A stretch of DNA of 64,000 nucleotides from Diphasiastrum complanatum (taxonomy: Eukaryota > Streptophyta > Lycopodiopsida > Lycopodiales > Lycopodiaceae). Below, piece after piece: positions 33,689-44,525 of the stretch. The DNA is taken from assembly GCA_029204225.1 (NCBI GenBank), contig CM055101.1, positions 57,398,920 through 57,462,919 on the forward strand, in the 5' to 3' direction. The position numbers and the translations under genes are program-made. Every line of letters starts with the position of its first letter. Within the stretch, counting starts at the first letter, position 1. Under the pieces are notes generated by a model that had not been told where the DNA came from, did no database searches, and was given only the letters and a program-made list of their open reading frames with translations.

Positions 33689-35784
33689 ACTTAGAATTTG
33701 CTTTGCACAGGAACACAGATCATGCTACACAGTAACACAGACATAAAACACTCTCCACAGCAAGCTCACATAGCAACGGTATTTCTCAAAATGAAATTAC
33801 ACTGTACATATAGTTGTTCACTCAGGCAACCCATGCATGACCCAGGTTGTCGTTGGAGGGACGCGTGTCCCATCGACTTGCCTCGTGGCGAGGCCAACTG
33901 ATCCTTATCCACTGATAGGACCCACAATACAGTAACACAGTCATTCTACTTTAATTCTAACTCTCTCCCTTAAAGTAGAGTCTACTTTTTATACAATCAT
34001 ATACATACTTTTAAAGTCAACAAACTTTAAGTACAGAAAGCTTTGATCTAAACTTATCAAACTTTTCTCCAGCAAGTGGCTTAGTGAAAATATCAGCTAG
34101 TTGTTCTTTTGTGCTACAATGAACAACAAGAATTTCACGACTCAACAGTCTCTCACGTATAAAGTGATACTGAATCTCAATGTGTTTATTTCTCGCATGG
34201 AACACTAGACTCTTTGCTAGCTGAATGCCACTCTGATTGTCGCTATGTAAAGTCGTGAGATTTTTCTGCTTCATGCCAACTTCTTCCAAGATTGTCTTAA
34301 TCATATAGCTTCTTGTGCTGCACTACACATTGCCTTATACTCTGCTTCTGTGGTGTAAAGAGCAATTGTACTTTGCTTCTTACTAGACCAGGAAAAGCAA
34401 CTACCACAAAACTGGAATACATACCCTGTGGTAGATCTACGATCATCATATTCACCTCCCCAATCCGCATCCACATAGCCACACAACTTAGGTAAACCAT
34501 TATGTTTCCTTGAAATCAAGCCATACTCTGAAATGCCTTTCACATAATACAAAATGCATTTAGTTGCCTTCCAATGCGTTTTCGTAGGTGCTGCCATAAA
34601 TTGACTTACAATGCCAACAACATAGCATATATCTGGTCTAGTTGTGATAAGGTAAATCAAGCTCCCTACTAACTGTCATACAGCGTGGCATCAAATGATT
34701 GTGACTCATCAAGCTTAGAAAGCTTTTTACCTGGTTCGATAGGAGTATTTACTGGTTTGCAATTCTGCAACCTAAACCTGTGCAGCAACTCTTTGACATA
34801 CTTCACCTGTGTTAAACCCACTTCGTGTCCTTTTTGCCACACCTCTACTCCAAGGCAGTAATGCATCAGGCTGAGATCTGTCATCTCGAATTGTTCCATG
34901 AGGTCTTTCTTGATCATGTCTATCATCTCTTGATTATTTTCCATAATAATCAAGTCATCAACATAAAGAGCAAACAAAGCAACCGTACCATCAAAGCATA
35001 AGACATATAGATTTAGATCAGAATGTGTTCTCACCATCCCCTTTGAACGAAAGTAGGCATCAATCCTGCTATACCACGCACGTGGTGCTTGTTTAAGACC
35101 ATAAAGCGCTTTCTTCAAGCGACACACTTTATTTTCCTGTCCCTTCGCTACAAAGCATAGATCTAGCACTTTCCACAATCGTACAATTCTTGCGCTTAGC
35201 TATACTGCTAGAACTCTGATGCTTCAATCCGTTCGTCAAATGGTATCCGATTGAATGCACACTGACTGCAAACACCAAATAGCCTGCTTCAGAATTTCAA
35301 ACTTCCATTTGCTGAGGTTCTGATTCAGCCGACAACCCTTGTCTCTGAATCCTCACACAGTCTCAAGCTCACCAAGCTTCTGTGTGCTAAACTCTCTGCA
35401 TCAGTGTTTCTCCTTCCGTTCAACCCGCCATAAACTCCGAACTCTCAGAAGACACTTCTCCCGAAGCTCTCTTCAACGACGATGTTGTAATGTGTACACT
35501 CCATGTACGGCTCTGATACCAACTTAGAATTTGCTTTGTAGAGGAACACAGATCATGCTACACAGTAACACAGACAGAAAACACTCTCCACAACAAGCTC
35601 ACATAGCAACTGTATTTCTCAAAATGAAATTACACTGTACATATAGTTGTTCACTCAGGAAACCCATGCTGTCATTGGCGGGACGCGTGTCCCGTCTAAT
35701 TGCCTCGTGGCGAGGCCAACTGATCCTTATCCACTGATAGGACCCACAGTACAATAACTCATTGATTCTACTTTAATTCTAACT
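33689..35784 (-). mobile_element. Internally deleted Copia element with atypical LTR ends
   Basis: LTRs at 35522-35784 (5', 263 bp) and 33689-33962 (3', 274 bp) differ mainly by one 11-bp indel. The primer-binding site GCTCTGATACCA (rc) at 35510-35521 abuts the 5' LTR. A purine tract (TAAGGGAGAG on the minus strand) abuts the 3' LTR. Flanking 5-mers are TTATG and CTATG, a near-perfect target duplication. The LTR termini read AGTTAGAAT...ATTCTAAGT rather than TG...CA. The interior keeps only a leader, a trace of gag, and the end of pol. Confidence 0.9.
34017..35178 (-). pseudogene. Copia pol 3' part: reverse transcriptase and RNase H
   Basis: Motifs in order: KALYGLKQAPRAWY, LYVDDLII (catalytic YVDD), VGIVSQFMAAPTKTHW, GYVDADWGG, the RNase H segment STTGYVFQF, TTEAEYKAM, and the C-terminal HSDNQSGIQLAKSLVFHARNKHIE and KEQLADIFTKPL. 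Single-base deletions near 34669 and 34298 shift the frame twice. Gag, protease, integrase and the N-terminal half of RT are missing, so it cannot be autonomous. Confidence 0.93.
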
Positions 35785-36631
35785 CTATGAGTATTGATAT
35801 TTTTTATATTTAGATTTTTGTCATTCATAAATATCTAATAGTAAACTTATTGGAGCTAGACTGGGCTCGACTGATAATTAGTCGCAAAGGTTTCGCAAAA
35901 GACATGACTAAATATTAGTCGTCTATTACCAAAATGAGCAATCAGAAAAGTCAGACAGAATAAATAGTAAGCATATCAATAATAACACAGATCTGAACGC
36001 AGAAGAAAGAGTTGTTATCAGATTAAGTATATCAAGTATACATGTCAAGAATCTGGTAGAGCACAAGACAATAGCGGGTGAAACTGCGTGCTCTACAAAG
36101 CTTATTTCAATTTGTGAAGAAATAAAATCTTAATACTGACAATAAAGAATCAATGCACAACTACTTCGTCTATATCTCTTATAAGCTTCTAATGCTAATC
36201 TACATACACTCTCCTCTTCTGATCTTCAATCGTCAAACTAAATACGCAAATGATATTCAGTATATATATACATATTGTTACAGGTGTGCAGATGAAGAAA
36301 GTACAGGGTGGATGTGTTGTCTGTAGGAGATCGTGGGTGGCTGCAATCGTTGTCCAGTTTGTTAGCGCAACTGCATGGGGTGAGCGTGAAAAGGGTGCGA
36401 CATTAGCCTGTGCTGAGGTGAACGTTGCTTGTCACTAGAACACATATAATAACACAGTGTCGTGATTCTTCCGTTTTTTCTGCGCCTGTGAGAATTTGCA
36501 CATTAATATGTAGACTGCGCGACAACGTGAGTAAATATGCAACATGAATGGAGGCATATTAAAATGGGATTTAGGAGAGTAGAGGAAATAAATCCAACAA
36601 ACTTGCCAATCTGATCATTATCTTCTTGTAG
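35785..36631 (+). other. Gene A upstream/intron region, no separate gene
   Basis: From ~35990 it matches 52135-52798. In both places it ends at a splice-acceptor-like TTCTTGTAG/TTCTAGTAG directly before the same gene A exon. No coding motif is seen. Confidence 0.5.
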
Positions 36632-37450
36632 ATTTATATCCATCCAACATAAATGAATGGGAGCCCAGTGGATCTCTAGCAGGTGTGTTAGATGTTATTC
36701 ACACTGATATTGGACAGCTGCAATATCGAGGTAGAACTACAAAAGATCTAGCTGATAGTGGGATCCTTTTTTTATGAATCAATGTACATTCCTGATACAA
36801 AAGGAGATTTTGGACAAATAGTCCCAATTCCATTACCTAGTTTTGAAAGTGATGAATGGATTGCACCAGATGCTGCAGTTTCAGAATCATTTTGTTGCAA
36901 GATATATAATGATGTAAACAGTTCATTAAAGATAAGCACGAGATAAAAAACAGTCAGATTGAGTTGGTTTATTTTCTTGAATATATTTGTGGATTTCTTT
37001 TCAAGTGTCAATGTACACAAAATCTCAACAATGTTTGTATGCAAATTATATGAACTTATGGATGAAGGATGGGACAAAAGATCAGATGAAGAAATAGAAT
37101 GCAGAATTAAAATGTCTTCAATGTGCTTCCATTATCAAATTGAAAAACAAATGTTGAGCTTATGCTTCCATTATCAAAGATGGAAAAACAACAAAGGTAA
37201 ATGGGTGCCACTCGATTATTTCTTGGAAGCCAGTGGACATTCAAAACGAAAAAATATTAGAATTATATACAATGATCGTCTTTAGATTCGTTTTCAACGG
37301 TAAACTCGTAAGTAACTCTAAACACTCGATTTTTTATGAATAGTTTCAATCAAAACTTTCTAATACAATATCTGTATTTATTGTAACTCAGTTTGTATTA
37401 GTTTTATGCAAGTATGTAAAAGACATGAGCTCGAGACCAAATGCAGAAAT
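36632..37450 (+). pseudogene. Gene A, main exons, module copy 2
   Basis: The exon starts after an AG at 36630-36631 and encodes NEWEPSGSLAGVLDVIHTDI. After a one-base insertion near 36770 it continues FFYESMYIPDTKGDFGQIV and PLPSFESDEWIAPDAAVSES. A second open stretch (36959-37285) has ELMDEGWDKRSDEE and YQIEKQMLSLCFHYQRW. An intron with donor GTAAGT (37307) leads to a last exon at ~37412 (RHELETKCRNIGE-type). Unknown family. The charged, aromatic-rich later part could be a coiled coil. Copies at 52799 and 59109 share the same exon/intron layout. Shifts and stops indicate decay. Confidence 0.6.
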
Positions 37451-37619
37451 ATTGGCGAAATAATCACATTTATGAAAGAACACTGAGATTCACTATCAGC
37501 AAATACATTCCAATTCTCATGTCTTTTTATTAATATAGAAAATTGTATTCCAATATACACTATTATGGACACAATCTGATTGTAAGAATCTATATTGATA
37601 TCAATAAAAACTGTTTACC

Positions 37620-39193
37620 TGTAAAATGATTGTATTTTTTTTTGTTGTATCTCTATTTACAAATGGATCTCTATTCAGTAAATTTTTCTATAGTATCACT
37701 ATTAAGAACTGATAAGGGAACAGTTCTCTCTTTTATAATCTCGTCTTCCTCTATTTCGGGAAGGACTTCTATGTCTTTTAAGACAAGATGCGTCTCTGCT
37801 ATAATATTGCCTTCCTCTGTATTGGGAAGGACTTCTATTCATTTTTGAACATATATAATAATATCTGCATCCTGCGCAACCTGAGAGGCTGTTAAGGCAG
37901 GAGCAGCTTGCTTTTGAGGGCCCTTGATTTTAGGTGCAACGCTTACACCGTTCTGTACATAGGTTTTGATCAATTATTGCCAAAATCTATATACATTGAC
38001 AGTAGTATACGGCTCAAGAGTGAATTGCCATCACAAAACATGTGAATAAGCAAATTGCAAACAATGATAGTAAAGAGATATGAATCATAATGAAAGGAAT
38101 AACAAATGAACAAAATATTACATTTTCAATATCTACACCCACTTTTAAATTATACCACTCAAAAAGAACTTTGTATTATACAGGACAAACTATGCACAAC
38201 TGAAAGCGTCCATTTGTTGTACACAGTGCATATATTGAACAAAATTTAGTAATATTATGACAAAAAATTATGCTATGATGATAGATTTAAACTGAAAAAA
38301 GAATACATGCATATTAGAGATAAATAGAATATACCTTGAGAGATTTTATGGTTATCTCTCCAATTGAGGTTGCCGTTGTTGGTATTTTTCGAACGACATC
38401 ATGAGGTAGAAAATCAAATTCTCTATGTCCTGAGTTTACTTTTACACATAGAAAATTTGATACTCCCTCCTTATTTATCTTTACAGAAAGAATGTTCAGG
38501 CTCCAGTGCCAACTACAACAATCAAAACACAAATATCGATAAATCCATACTTATTAAAGCAATGCCGACTGCAACAATCCAATTTAAAGCAAAAAAAAAC
38601 AAATGAGCCATCCTTACTTATTCTCATATGGAATCAGATAAAATTTTTCCATTGGATTGCATTCGATGAGATATACAGCCTTATCAAAATTGGCTTCTTT
38701 TGTCTTCATCGCTCTCATAAAAAATGGACTAACAACATAAACTACACCATGAGAATCAGAACTAATACTATCCTGCAAAAAGCATCATTCTGCTTCTACT
38801 GTTACATTTGTAATCTCTGGTGTTTTATCTTTAAGCACGACACAAAATTTGGGATCTAATCTAAAGCTTCTATGTGAATCTGGAAGAAGGAAATCAAAAT
38901 AATTGCCGATAAGTTCAATTTATTGCTAACTAAGCCTCGTACTGATTATAATGGTCAGAATAAAAAAAAACTTGAGCAGGATGGTATGGAATTCTAACAA
39001 AAAGATTATGTACAGGAGCAGCAAGAGAAATAGATAGAATATTTACAGATTTCTCAGTTATTTTGTCAAGCTCCTCTTGGGTAATCATCACTTTTGGTGA
39101 AGAAACCTTCTGAGGAGCTGGACGAATCACACAGGGAGGAGAGGGTGATTCTCGGTCTGAATCAGATTCTCCAACATCTGATTCAGAGCTCAT
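37620..39193 (-). pseudogene. Gene B, module copy 2
   Basis: Starts at ATG 39193: MSSESDVGESDSDRESPSPP (acidic), then KVMITQEELDKITEKSVNIL and VRIPYHPAQVFFYSDHYNQY. After a stop or an unrecognised short intron follow RSFRLDPKFCVVLKD, VVYVVSPFFMRAMKTKEANF and KAVYLIECNPMEKFYLIPYE. Then comes a GT-AG intron (38617-38513), and the next exon (38512-38335) has NILSVKINKEGVSNFL. A further exon begins at 37952 after TATGTACAG. It holds a Gln/Pro stretch and two ~22-residue repeats around IEVLPNTEEGNII and IEVLPEIEEDEII. No family recognised. It is transcribed away from the divergent promoter behind the H3-like frame and may once have been one gene with it. Confidence 0.55.
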
Positions 39194-39344
39194 GTGAGGT
39201 CTCTTAGCAGAGATAACTCAAGGAAGAAAAAAAGCAGCTGACCTTCGAAATCCAGTTTTTTTGGTTTCAGGCTACCTCTTTTTCCTCCTAGAGGTAGTCA
39301 ACAAGTTTGTTCTATTCAGAGGCAAGTCTCTGGAGGTGCTGGTG

Positions 39345-39503
39345 TTATCCACATGCAGACCATAATAACGATCCCGAAGTCTTCTGAGAATGACGGGAAT
39401 CTGTTGGCATGATGGTGACACGCTTACCATGCCTTGCCAAAACACAAGTATCCTCAAAAAACTGGGCCAAAAAGTCTTTTATAGCACCCTATAAGGCCTG
39501 CAT
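39345..39503 (-). pseudogene. Half histone H3-like frame, module copy 2
   Basis: Encodes the second half of the histone fold: MQAL, stop (TAG where copy 3 has CAG), GAIKDFLAQFFEDTC, RHGKRVTIMPTD. Relative to the 18 kb copy, everything from the leader to just before this ATG (H3 tail and alpha-1) is deleted, so the promoter leader abuts the mid-fold Met. In another frame the C-terminal extension VILRRLRDRYYGLHVDN and a basic RRKKR end continue to ~39272. Confidence 0.72.
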
Positions 39504-39519
39504 GGTTGAGATCGATACC

Positions 39520-40310
39520 AGAACTGAATATCGGTTTCGAACGCAAGATAGATAGAGAATATGTGTAGAAAAGAGAATTGCGCTCGAAAGCGATATTGGA
39601 ATCACAACAGTATTGGTCTCGAGCGCACGGTGGTGAGGTGGAATATTTTGCCAAAAGAGAGCACGCTTGAGAGCGATATTGGGAGTAAAAACTGAAAATT
39701 CTGCAAAAAAAATGAAAATTCAAAGGGTGTATATATAGGAAATTTTTGCACATGTGAAAAAAATGGATGATGACATGTGTCAGCATCTAACTGGTCCACG
39801 TGGATTGTTTGTACTGATAATGATGACTCAATTATGAGGCCAGGTGGGTCGGAACACGTGCACGAATCAGATTTTGACGCGTGTCATTCTGCACGTGATA
39901 AATGTCAGATCAATCATTGTTTGTACCGCGAAATATTAATGACCAATCATGCGGCGACACGTGTCCTTTTGAAACTCTTTCACACGTGCAAATTTTTTTA
40001 TAAATAGGTCATTTATGACGTGGATTTTGACGTAAATTTTTGATTTCTTATCTGGATATCGATTTCAAGTGCGCCCTTTCCACTGTCTACGTTCTGTTGA
40101 CTATCTTGCGCCTGGAACCGATACTGCATAGTCCAATATCGCATTCAAGCGCGTCTTACATCTTTTTTTTTTTTTTTGATGTTTGTACATGCGCTCAATA
40201 CCCTATGTTCTTATATCTCTTTCGATGGCACATTGCCTTGAGATTCTTGTCTGACCTACATTTTGTGCCTGAGAGCAATATTGGAAATTTCACATTTGTT
40301 CTTTTTGCTC
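39520..40310. promoter_or_regulatory. Divergent promoter with five G-boxes, module copy 2
   Basis: A minus-strand TATA box lies at ~39730-39738 (toward the H3-like/gene B unit) and a plus-strand TATAAATA at 39999-40006 (toward gene D). Between them the palindrome CACGTG occurs at 39797, 39856, 39891, 39958 and 39983, five times in ~190 bp. Such G-boxes bind plant bZIP and bHLH factors. The arrangement suggests shared control of both genes. Conserved at 43.7-44.5 kb. Confidence 0.7.
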
Positions 40311-40313
40311 AGA

Positions 40314-41158
40314 ATGTCTAATTTCGATTCTAGTTCTGGTTTTCAAGAATTTGGTATTAGTATTAATTTTGAGTATTTCAAATCCCTTCTTTCTCCTTTT
40401 CTTTTTATTCTTCCTTCTATTACTGAGGGTCCCGGTGTGGAAGCATTTTCTGAGATTTATCTCAGATTTATGTCTCTGATCAGTACTCCTTATTCAAATC
40501 TTAGAATAAGGACATGATTCGTTATCAGGACCTGGTGGCACTTGACATGCATAGCTATAAAGCTAAGCTTGACAGAATGTTCACCAAGTTACATAATGAT
40601 TTCAAGTCTGTAGATGAGTGCCCAATTCACAATAAAAAATATAGATTTGTTGATTTTGAGTCTGCATTTGTTTTTTTCTTTTGTTAAATATTTTTGACTA
40701 TTCGAAAACTCGCCCTTCCACTTCTAAAGTTGCTTCTTCCAGTGGTACAAAGTCCGAAAAGTCAAAGATTGTAGATATAGATACTTTTTTTTATTGATAA
40801 GAGCGTTAGTTTAGATGATTGTACAAATTTTGATCCTACACAAAACAATGCATTGTTTATTGGCCCTAGAACTCCCAACACCCTTTCTCCTTCTAATAAA
40901 TGTCTTATCACATTGTCTACTTATAATATAAATAATAATTCTTTTTTGACATTATCAGATATATCGGATCTTTTTTATTTCACTGAAGCTGAGACTCTTT
41001 GCATTTTTAGCAGAGAGCTTGATAAATTTTTAGATATAATTGATTTTGATGCCGATGATCTTCTCCCTGGTGTTGACGATGTACATAATGATGAGTTTTA
41101 CTCAGGGAAAGATTCTAGCTACAATAAGGTTCTGATTATTTTTATTTGTAAAATCTGA
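40314..41158 (+). pseudogene. Gene D, module copy 2
   Basis: ATG 40314 opens a 67-residue frame MSNFDSSSGFQEFGISINFE ending ...SNLRIRT. Its TGA (40515-40517) overlaps an ATG (40514) that opens MIRYQDLVALDMHSYKAKLD, continuing to the FESAF block. After frame changes follow a Ser/Lys-rich stretch (KSKIVDIDT), then DKSVSLDDCTNFD, FIGPRTPNTLSP and an acidic Ser/Leu-rich end (SDISDLFYFTEAETLC, DDVHNDEFYSGKDSS). The last codons run into repeat R280. Unknown family; acidic overall. The same frame breaks occur in the other copies, so they predate duplication or mark introns I could not define. Confidence 0.55.
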
Positions 41159-41390
41159 TTGGCTTAGCTTCTATAAATCTGCCTATTGGCATTGCAATAG
41201 GTGAAATCACATGGATGCTTATGTGACCATTGTGTCATGTTGCTTGAATCATGGAGTTGTAGGGAAAACCGAGACAAGTTTTCTTAAACCGATATCTTTA
41301 AATACTCATTTTTAAATACAAGCAAATAAACTTTTTTATGAGCAGAAGACTTTATAAAATGCAGGTTTTTTGAGGATAACTCAAAACAAA
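41115..41390 (+). repeat. Repeat R280, copy 2
   Basis: CTAGCTACAATAAGG...GGATAACTCAAAA, directly at the 3' end of gene D. Confidence 0.85.
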
Positions 41391-41536
41391 ATAAGCTCAC
41401 CAACTTGACAACATGCAATACCAATGACATTATATAGTCCAATCTTTCCTACTACGTATTGCTTATAGCAATAGGATAAACCATAACCTTACCATATCAA
41501 GGCCTATGCCATTATGATTAGTATATATTTGTATTG

Positions 41537-42273
41537 TGTTGAATTTCACACGTGTGGACTGTCCACTACATGTACTTGTGATCTCCTAAGGTGTGTAGAT
41601 GCACCAAGATCAAGACTAGATTAAGATTCAAGATCAATCTTAGATCCTATGGCAAAAACACACTACTACATGCATTCAATCACTTCCAACTCTCACTCAC
41701 ACGTGTGGGAAGTATTCAAAAAATAATCTAAGTAAAAACAAGCTACTCTCCTCGGGTAGAGAGAGAAAATGCATCATGAGCTCTCGGGTAGAGAGAGAAA
41801 GCTAGAAATCCAATAACTCACAAAATCCATGAAATCACCAAATCAATTAGATTCAAAATGAGGAGTACAATGATACTAGTAGGTCCACGAACTACCACTA
41901 TGCTTAACTATGATTGGACCATATTTTGTCACCTCTTGATCCTATTGGATCATTGATCCATGCACCTCTTAATTCTATTGGACTATATTCAAGCACACCT
42001 CAATTTCCTATTGGACCTCACAAGGTTCCACCTCTAAGTCCTATTGGACCTCTTGGAATTCATCAAACAAAAACTTTACACTTGTCTACACTCTAATTGG
42101 CACGTGTTTAGCCTCTTACTCTATTTTGGCTCAATAGTGGCATTACAAGTGGAAATGCATAATTTGCCATCTATGCCAAATTTATTCCTATCAACATCCT
42201 ACACCTAGATGCTTGATATAAAAAACATAAGACCCCTATATCTAACATAGATAATCTTTTTCAATTCTTCACA
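41537..42273 (-). mobile_element. Solo Copia-type LTR
   Basis: 737 bp with ends TGTTGAATTTCACACGTGTG...TTCAATTCTTCACA and flanking 5-mers TATTG/TATTA. The uninterrupted sequence is seen at 46220-46245. On the minus strand it starts TGTGAAGAAT like the LTR at 1764. Tandem-like CCTATTGGAC motifs inside give a spurious Pro-rich ORF (41914-42096). Confidence 0.8.
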
Positions 42274-42329
42274 TATTAGTCCTTATCTTTATATTCAATC
42301 ATTCATTAAGTACTGAAATCTAGCTATAA

Positions 42330-43404
42330 TACCACTCAAAAAGAACTTTGTATTATACCACTCAAAAAGAACTTTGTATTATACATGACAGACTATGCAC
42401 AACTGACAGCATCCATTTGTTGTACACACTGCATATATTGAACAAAAATTAGTAATATTATGACAAAAAATTATGCTATGATGATAGATTTAACCTGAAA
42501 AAATATACATGCATATTAGAGATAAATAGAAATACCTTGAGAGATTTTATGGTTATCTCTCCAATTGAGGTTGCCGTTGTTGGTATTTCTCGAATGACAT
42601 CATGAAGTAGAAAATCAAATTCTCTATGTGTATTACAACTGAGTTTACTTTTACACATAGAAAATTTGATACTCCCTCGTTATTTATCTTTACAGAAAGA
42701 ATGTTCAGGCTCCAATCCCAACTGCAACAATCAAAACACAAATATCGATAAATCCATACCTATTATTTAAAGCAATGCCGATTGCAACAATCCAATTTAA
42801 AGCAAAAAAAACAAATGAGCCACCTTACTTATTCTCATATGGAATCAAATAAAATTTTTCCACTGGATTGCATTCGATGAGATATACAACCTTATCAAAA
42901 TTGGCTTCTTCTGCCTTCATCGCTCTCATAAAAAATGGACTAACAACAAAAACTACACCATGAGAATCGGAACTAATACTATCCTGCAAAAAGCATCATT
43001 CTGCTTCTACTACTGCATTTGTAATCTCTGGTGTTTTATCTTTAAGGCGGCACAAAATTTGGGATCTAATCTAAAGCTTCTATGTGAATCTGGAAGAAAG
43101 AAATCAAAATAATTGCCGAGAAGTTCAATTTATTAGCTAACTAAGCCTTGTACTGATTATAATGGTCAGAATAAAAGAAAACTTGAGCAGGATCGTATGG
43201 AATTCTAACAAAAAGATTATGTACAGGAGCAAAAAGAGAAGTAGATAGAATATTTACAAATTTCTCAGTTATTTTGTCGAGCTCCTCTTGGGTAATCATC
43301 ACTTTTGGTGAGGAAACCTTTTGAGGAGCTGGACGAATCACACAAGGAGGAGAGGGTGATTCTCGGTCTGAATCAGATTCTCCAACATCTGATTCGGAGC
43401 TCAT
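42330..43404 (-). pseudogene. Gene B, module copy 3 (5' exons)
   Basis: Starts at ATG 43404 with the same acidic opening (MSSESDVGESDSDRESPSPP) and the KVMITQEELDKITEKFVNIL and VRIPYDPAQVFFYSDHYNQY blocks. A polypyrimidine/acceptor-like TTTCTTTCTTCCAG lies just after the following stop (~43090). Later exons match copy 2, but an 8-bp length difference shifts the NILSVKINNEG exon. The 3' exons with the IEVLP repeats are missing. The copy ends near 42330. Confidence 0.55.
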
Positions 43405-43555
43405 GTGAGGTCTCTTGGCAGAGATAACTCAAGGAAGAAAAAAAACAGCTGGCCTTCAAAATCCAGCTTTTTTGGTTTCAGGCTACCTATTTTTCCTCCT
43501 AGAGGTAGTCAACAAGTTTGTTCTATTCAGAGGCAAGTCTCTGGAGGTGCTGGTG

Positions 43556-43714
43556 TTATCCACATGCAGACCATAATAACAATCCCAAAGTCTTCTGAGA
43601 ATGACGGGAATCTGTTGGCATGATGGTGACACGCTTACCATGCCTTGCCAAAAGACAAGTATCCTCAAAAAACTGGGCCAAAAAGTCTTCTATAGCACCC
43701 TGTAAGGCCTGCAT
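43556..43714 (-). pseudogene. Half histone H3-like frame, module copy 3 (open)
   Basis: A fully open 52-codon frame from ATG 43714: MQALQGAIEDFLAQFFEDTC, then RHGKRVTIMPTD, matching alpha-2, loop 2 and the start of alpha-3 of H3. As in copy 2, the H3 tail and alpha-1 are deleted and the promoter leader is joined at the same point. The C-terminal extension is in another frame (VILRRLWDCYYGLHVDN, down to 43483). A complete H3 fold cannot form, so it is a relic unless the half fold is used for something else. Confidence 0.72.
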
Positions 43715-43729
43715 GGTTGAGATCGATAC

Positions 43730-44525
43730 CAGAACTGAATATCGGTTTTGAGCGCAAGATAGATAGAGAATATGTGCAGAAAAGAGAATTGCGCTCGAAA
43801 GCGATATTGGAATCACAACAGTATTGGTCTCGAGCGCACGGTGGTGAGGTGAAATATTTTGCCAAAAGAGAGCACGCTTGAGAGCGATATTGGGAGCGAA
43901 AACCAAAAATTCTGCAAAAAAAATGAAAATTGCAAGGGTGTATGTATAGGAAATTTTTGCACATGTGAAAAAAAGGGATGATGACATGTGTCAGTATCTA
44001 ACTGGTCCACGTGGATTGTTCGTACTGATAATGATCACTCAATTATGAGGCCACGTGGGTCGGGACACGTGCACGAATCAGATTTTGACACGTGTCATTC
44101 TGCACGTGATAGATGTCAGATCAATCATTGTCTGTACCGCGAAATATTAATGACCAATCATGCGATGACATGTGTCCTTTTGAAACTCTTTCACACGTGC
44201 AAATTTTTTTTATAAATAGGTCATTTTTGACGTGGATTTTGATGTAAATTTTTTATTTCTTATCCGGATATTGATTTCAAGCACGCCCTTTCCACTGTCT
44301 ACGTTCTGTTGACTATCTTGCGCCTGGAACCGATACTGCATAGTCCAATATCGCATTCAAGCGCGTCTTACATCTTCTTCTTTTTTTTTCCAGATCTTTG
44401 TACATGCGCTCAATACCCTATGTTCTTATATCTCTTTCGAGTGCACATTGCCTTGAGATTCTTGTCTGACCTACATTTTGTGCCTGAGAGCAATATTGGA
44501 AATTTCACATTTGTTCTTTTTGCTC
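43730..44525. promoter_or_regulatory. Divergent promoter with six G-boxes, module copy 3
   Basis: Same layout as copy 2: minus TATA-like TATGTATAGG near 43941, plus TATAAATA at 44211-44218, and CACGTG cores between ~44008 and 44200. A sixth core (CCACGTGGG) is intact here but mutated in copy 2, and one of copy 2's cores is lost here. Confidence 0.7.

Noticed and set aside
41914..42096. Pro/Ile/Gly-rich ORF with LSPIGPL-like repeats
   Set aside because: It lies inside a solo LTR and comes from short CCTATTGGAC repeats.
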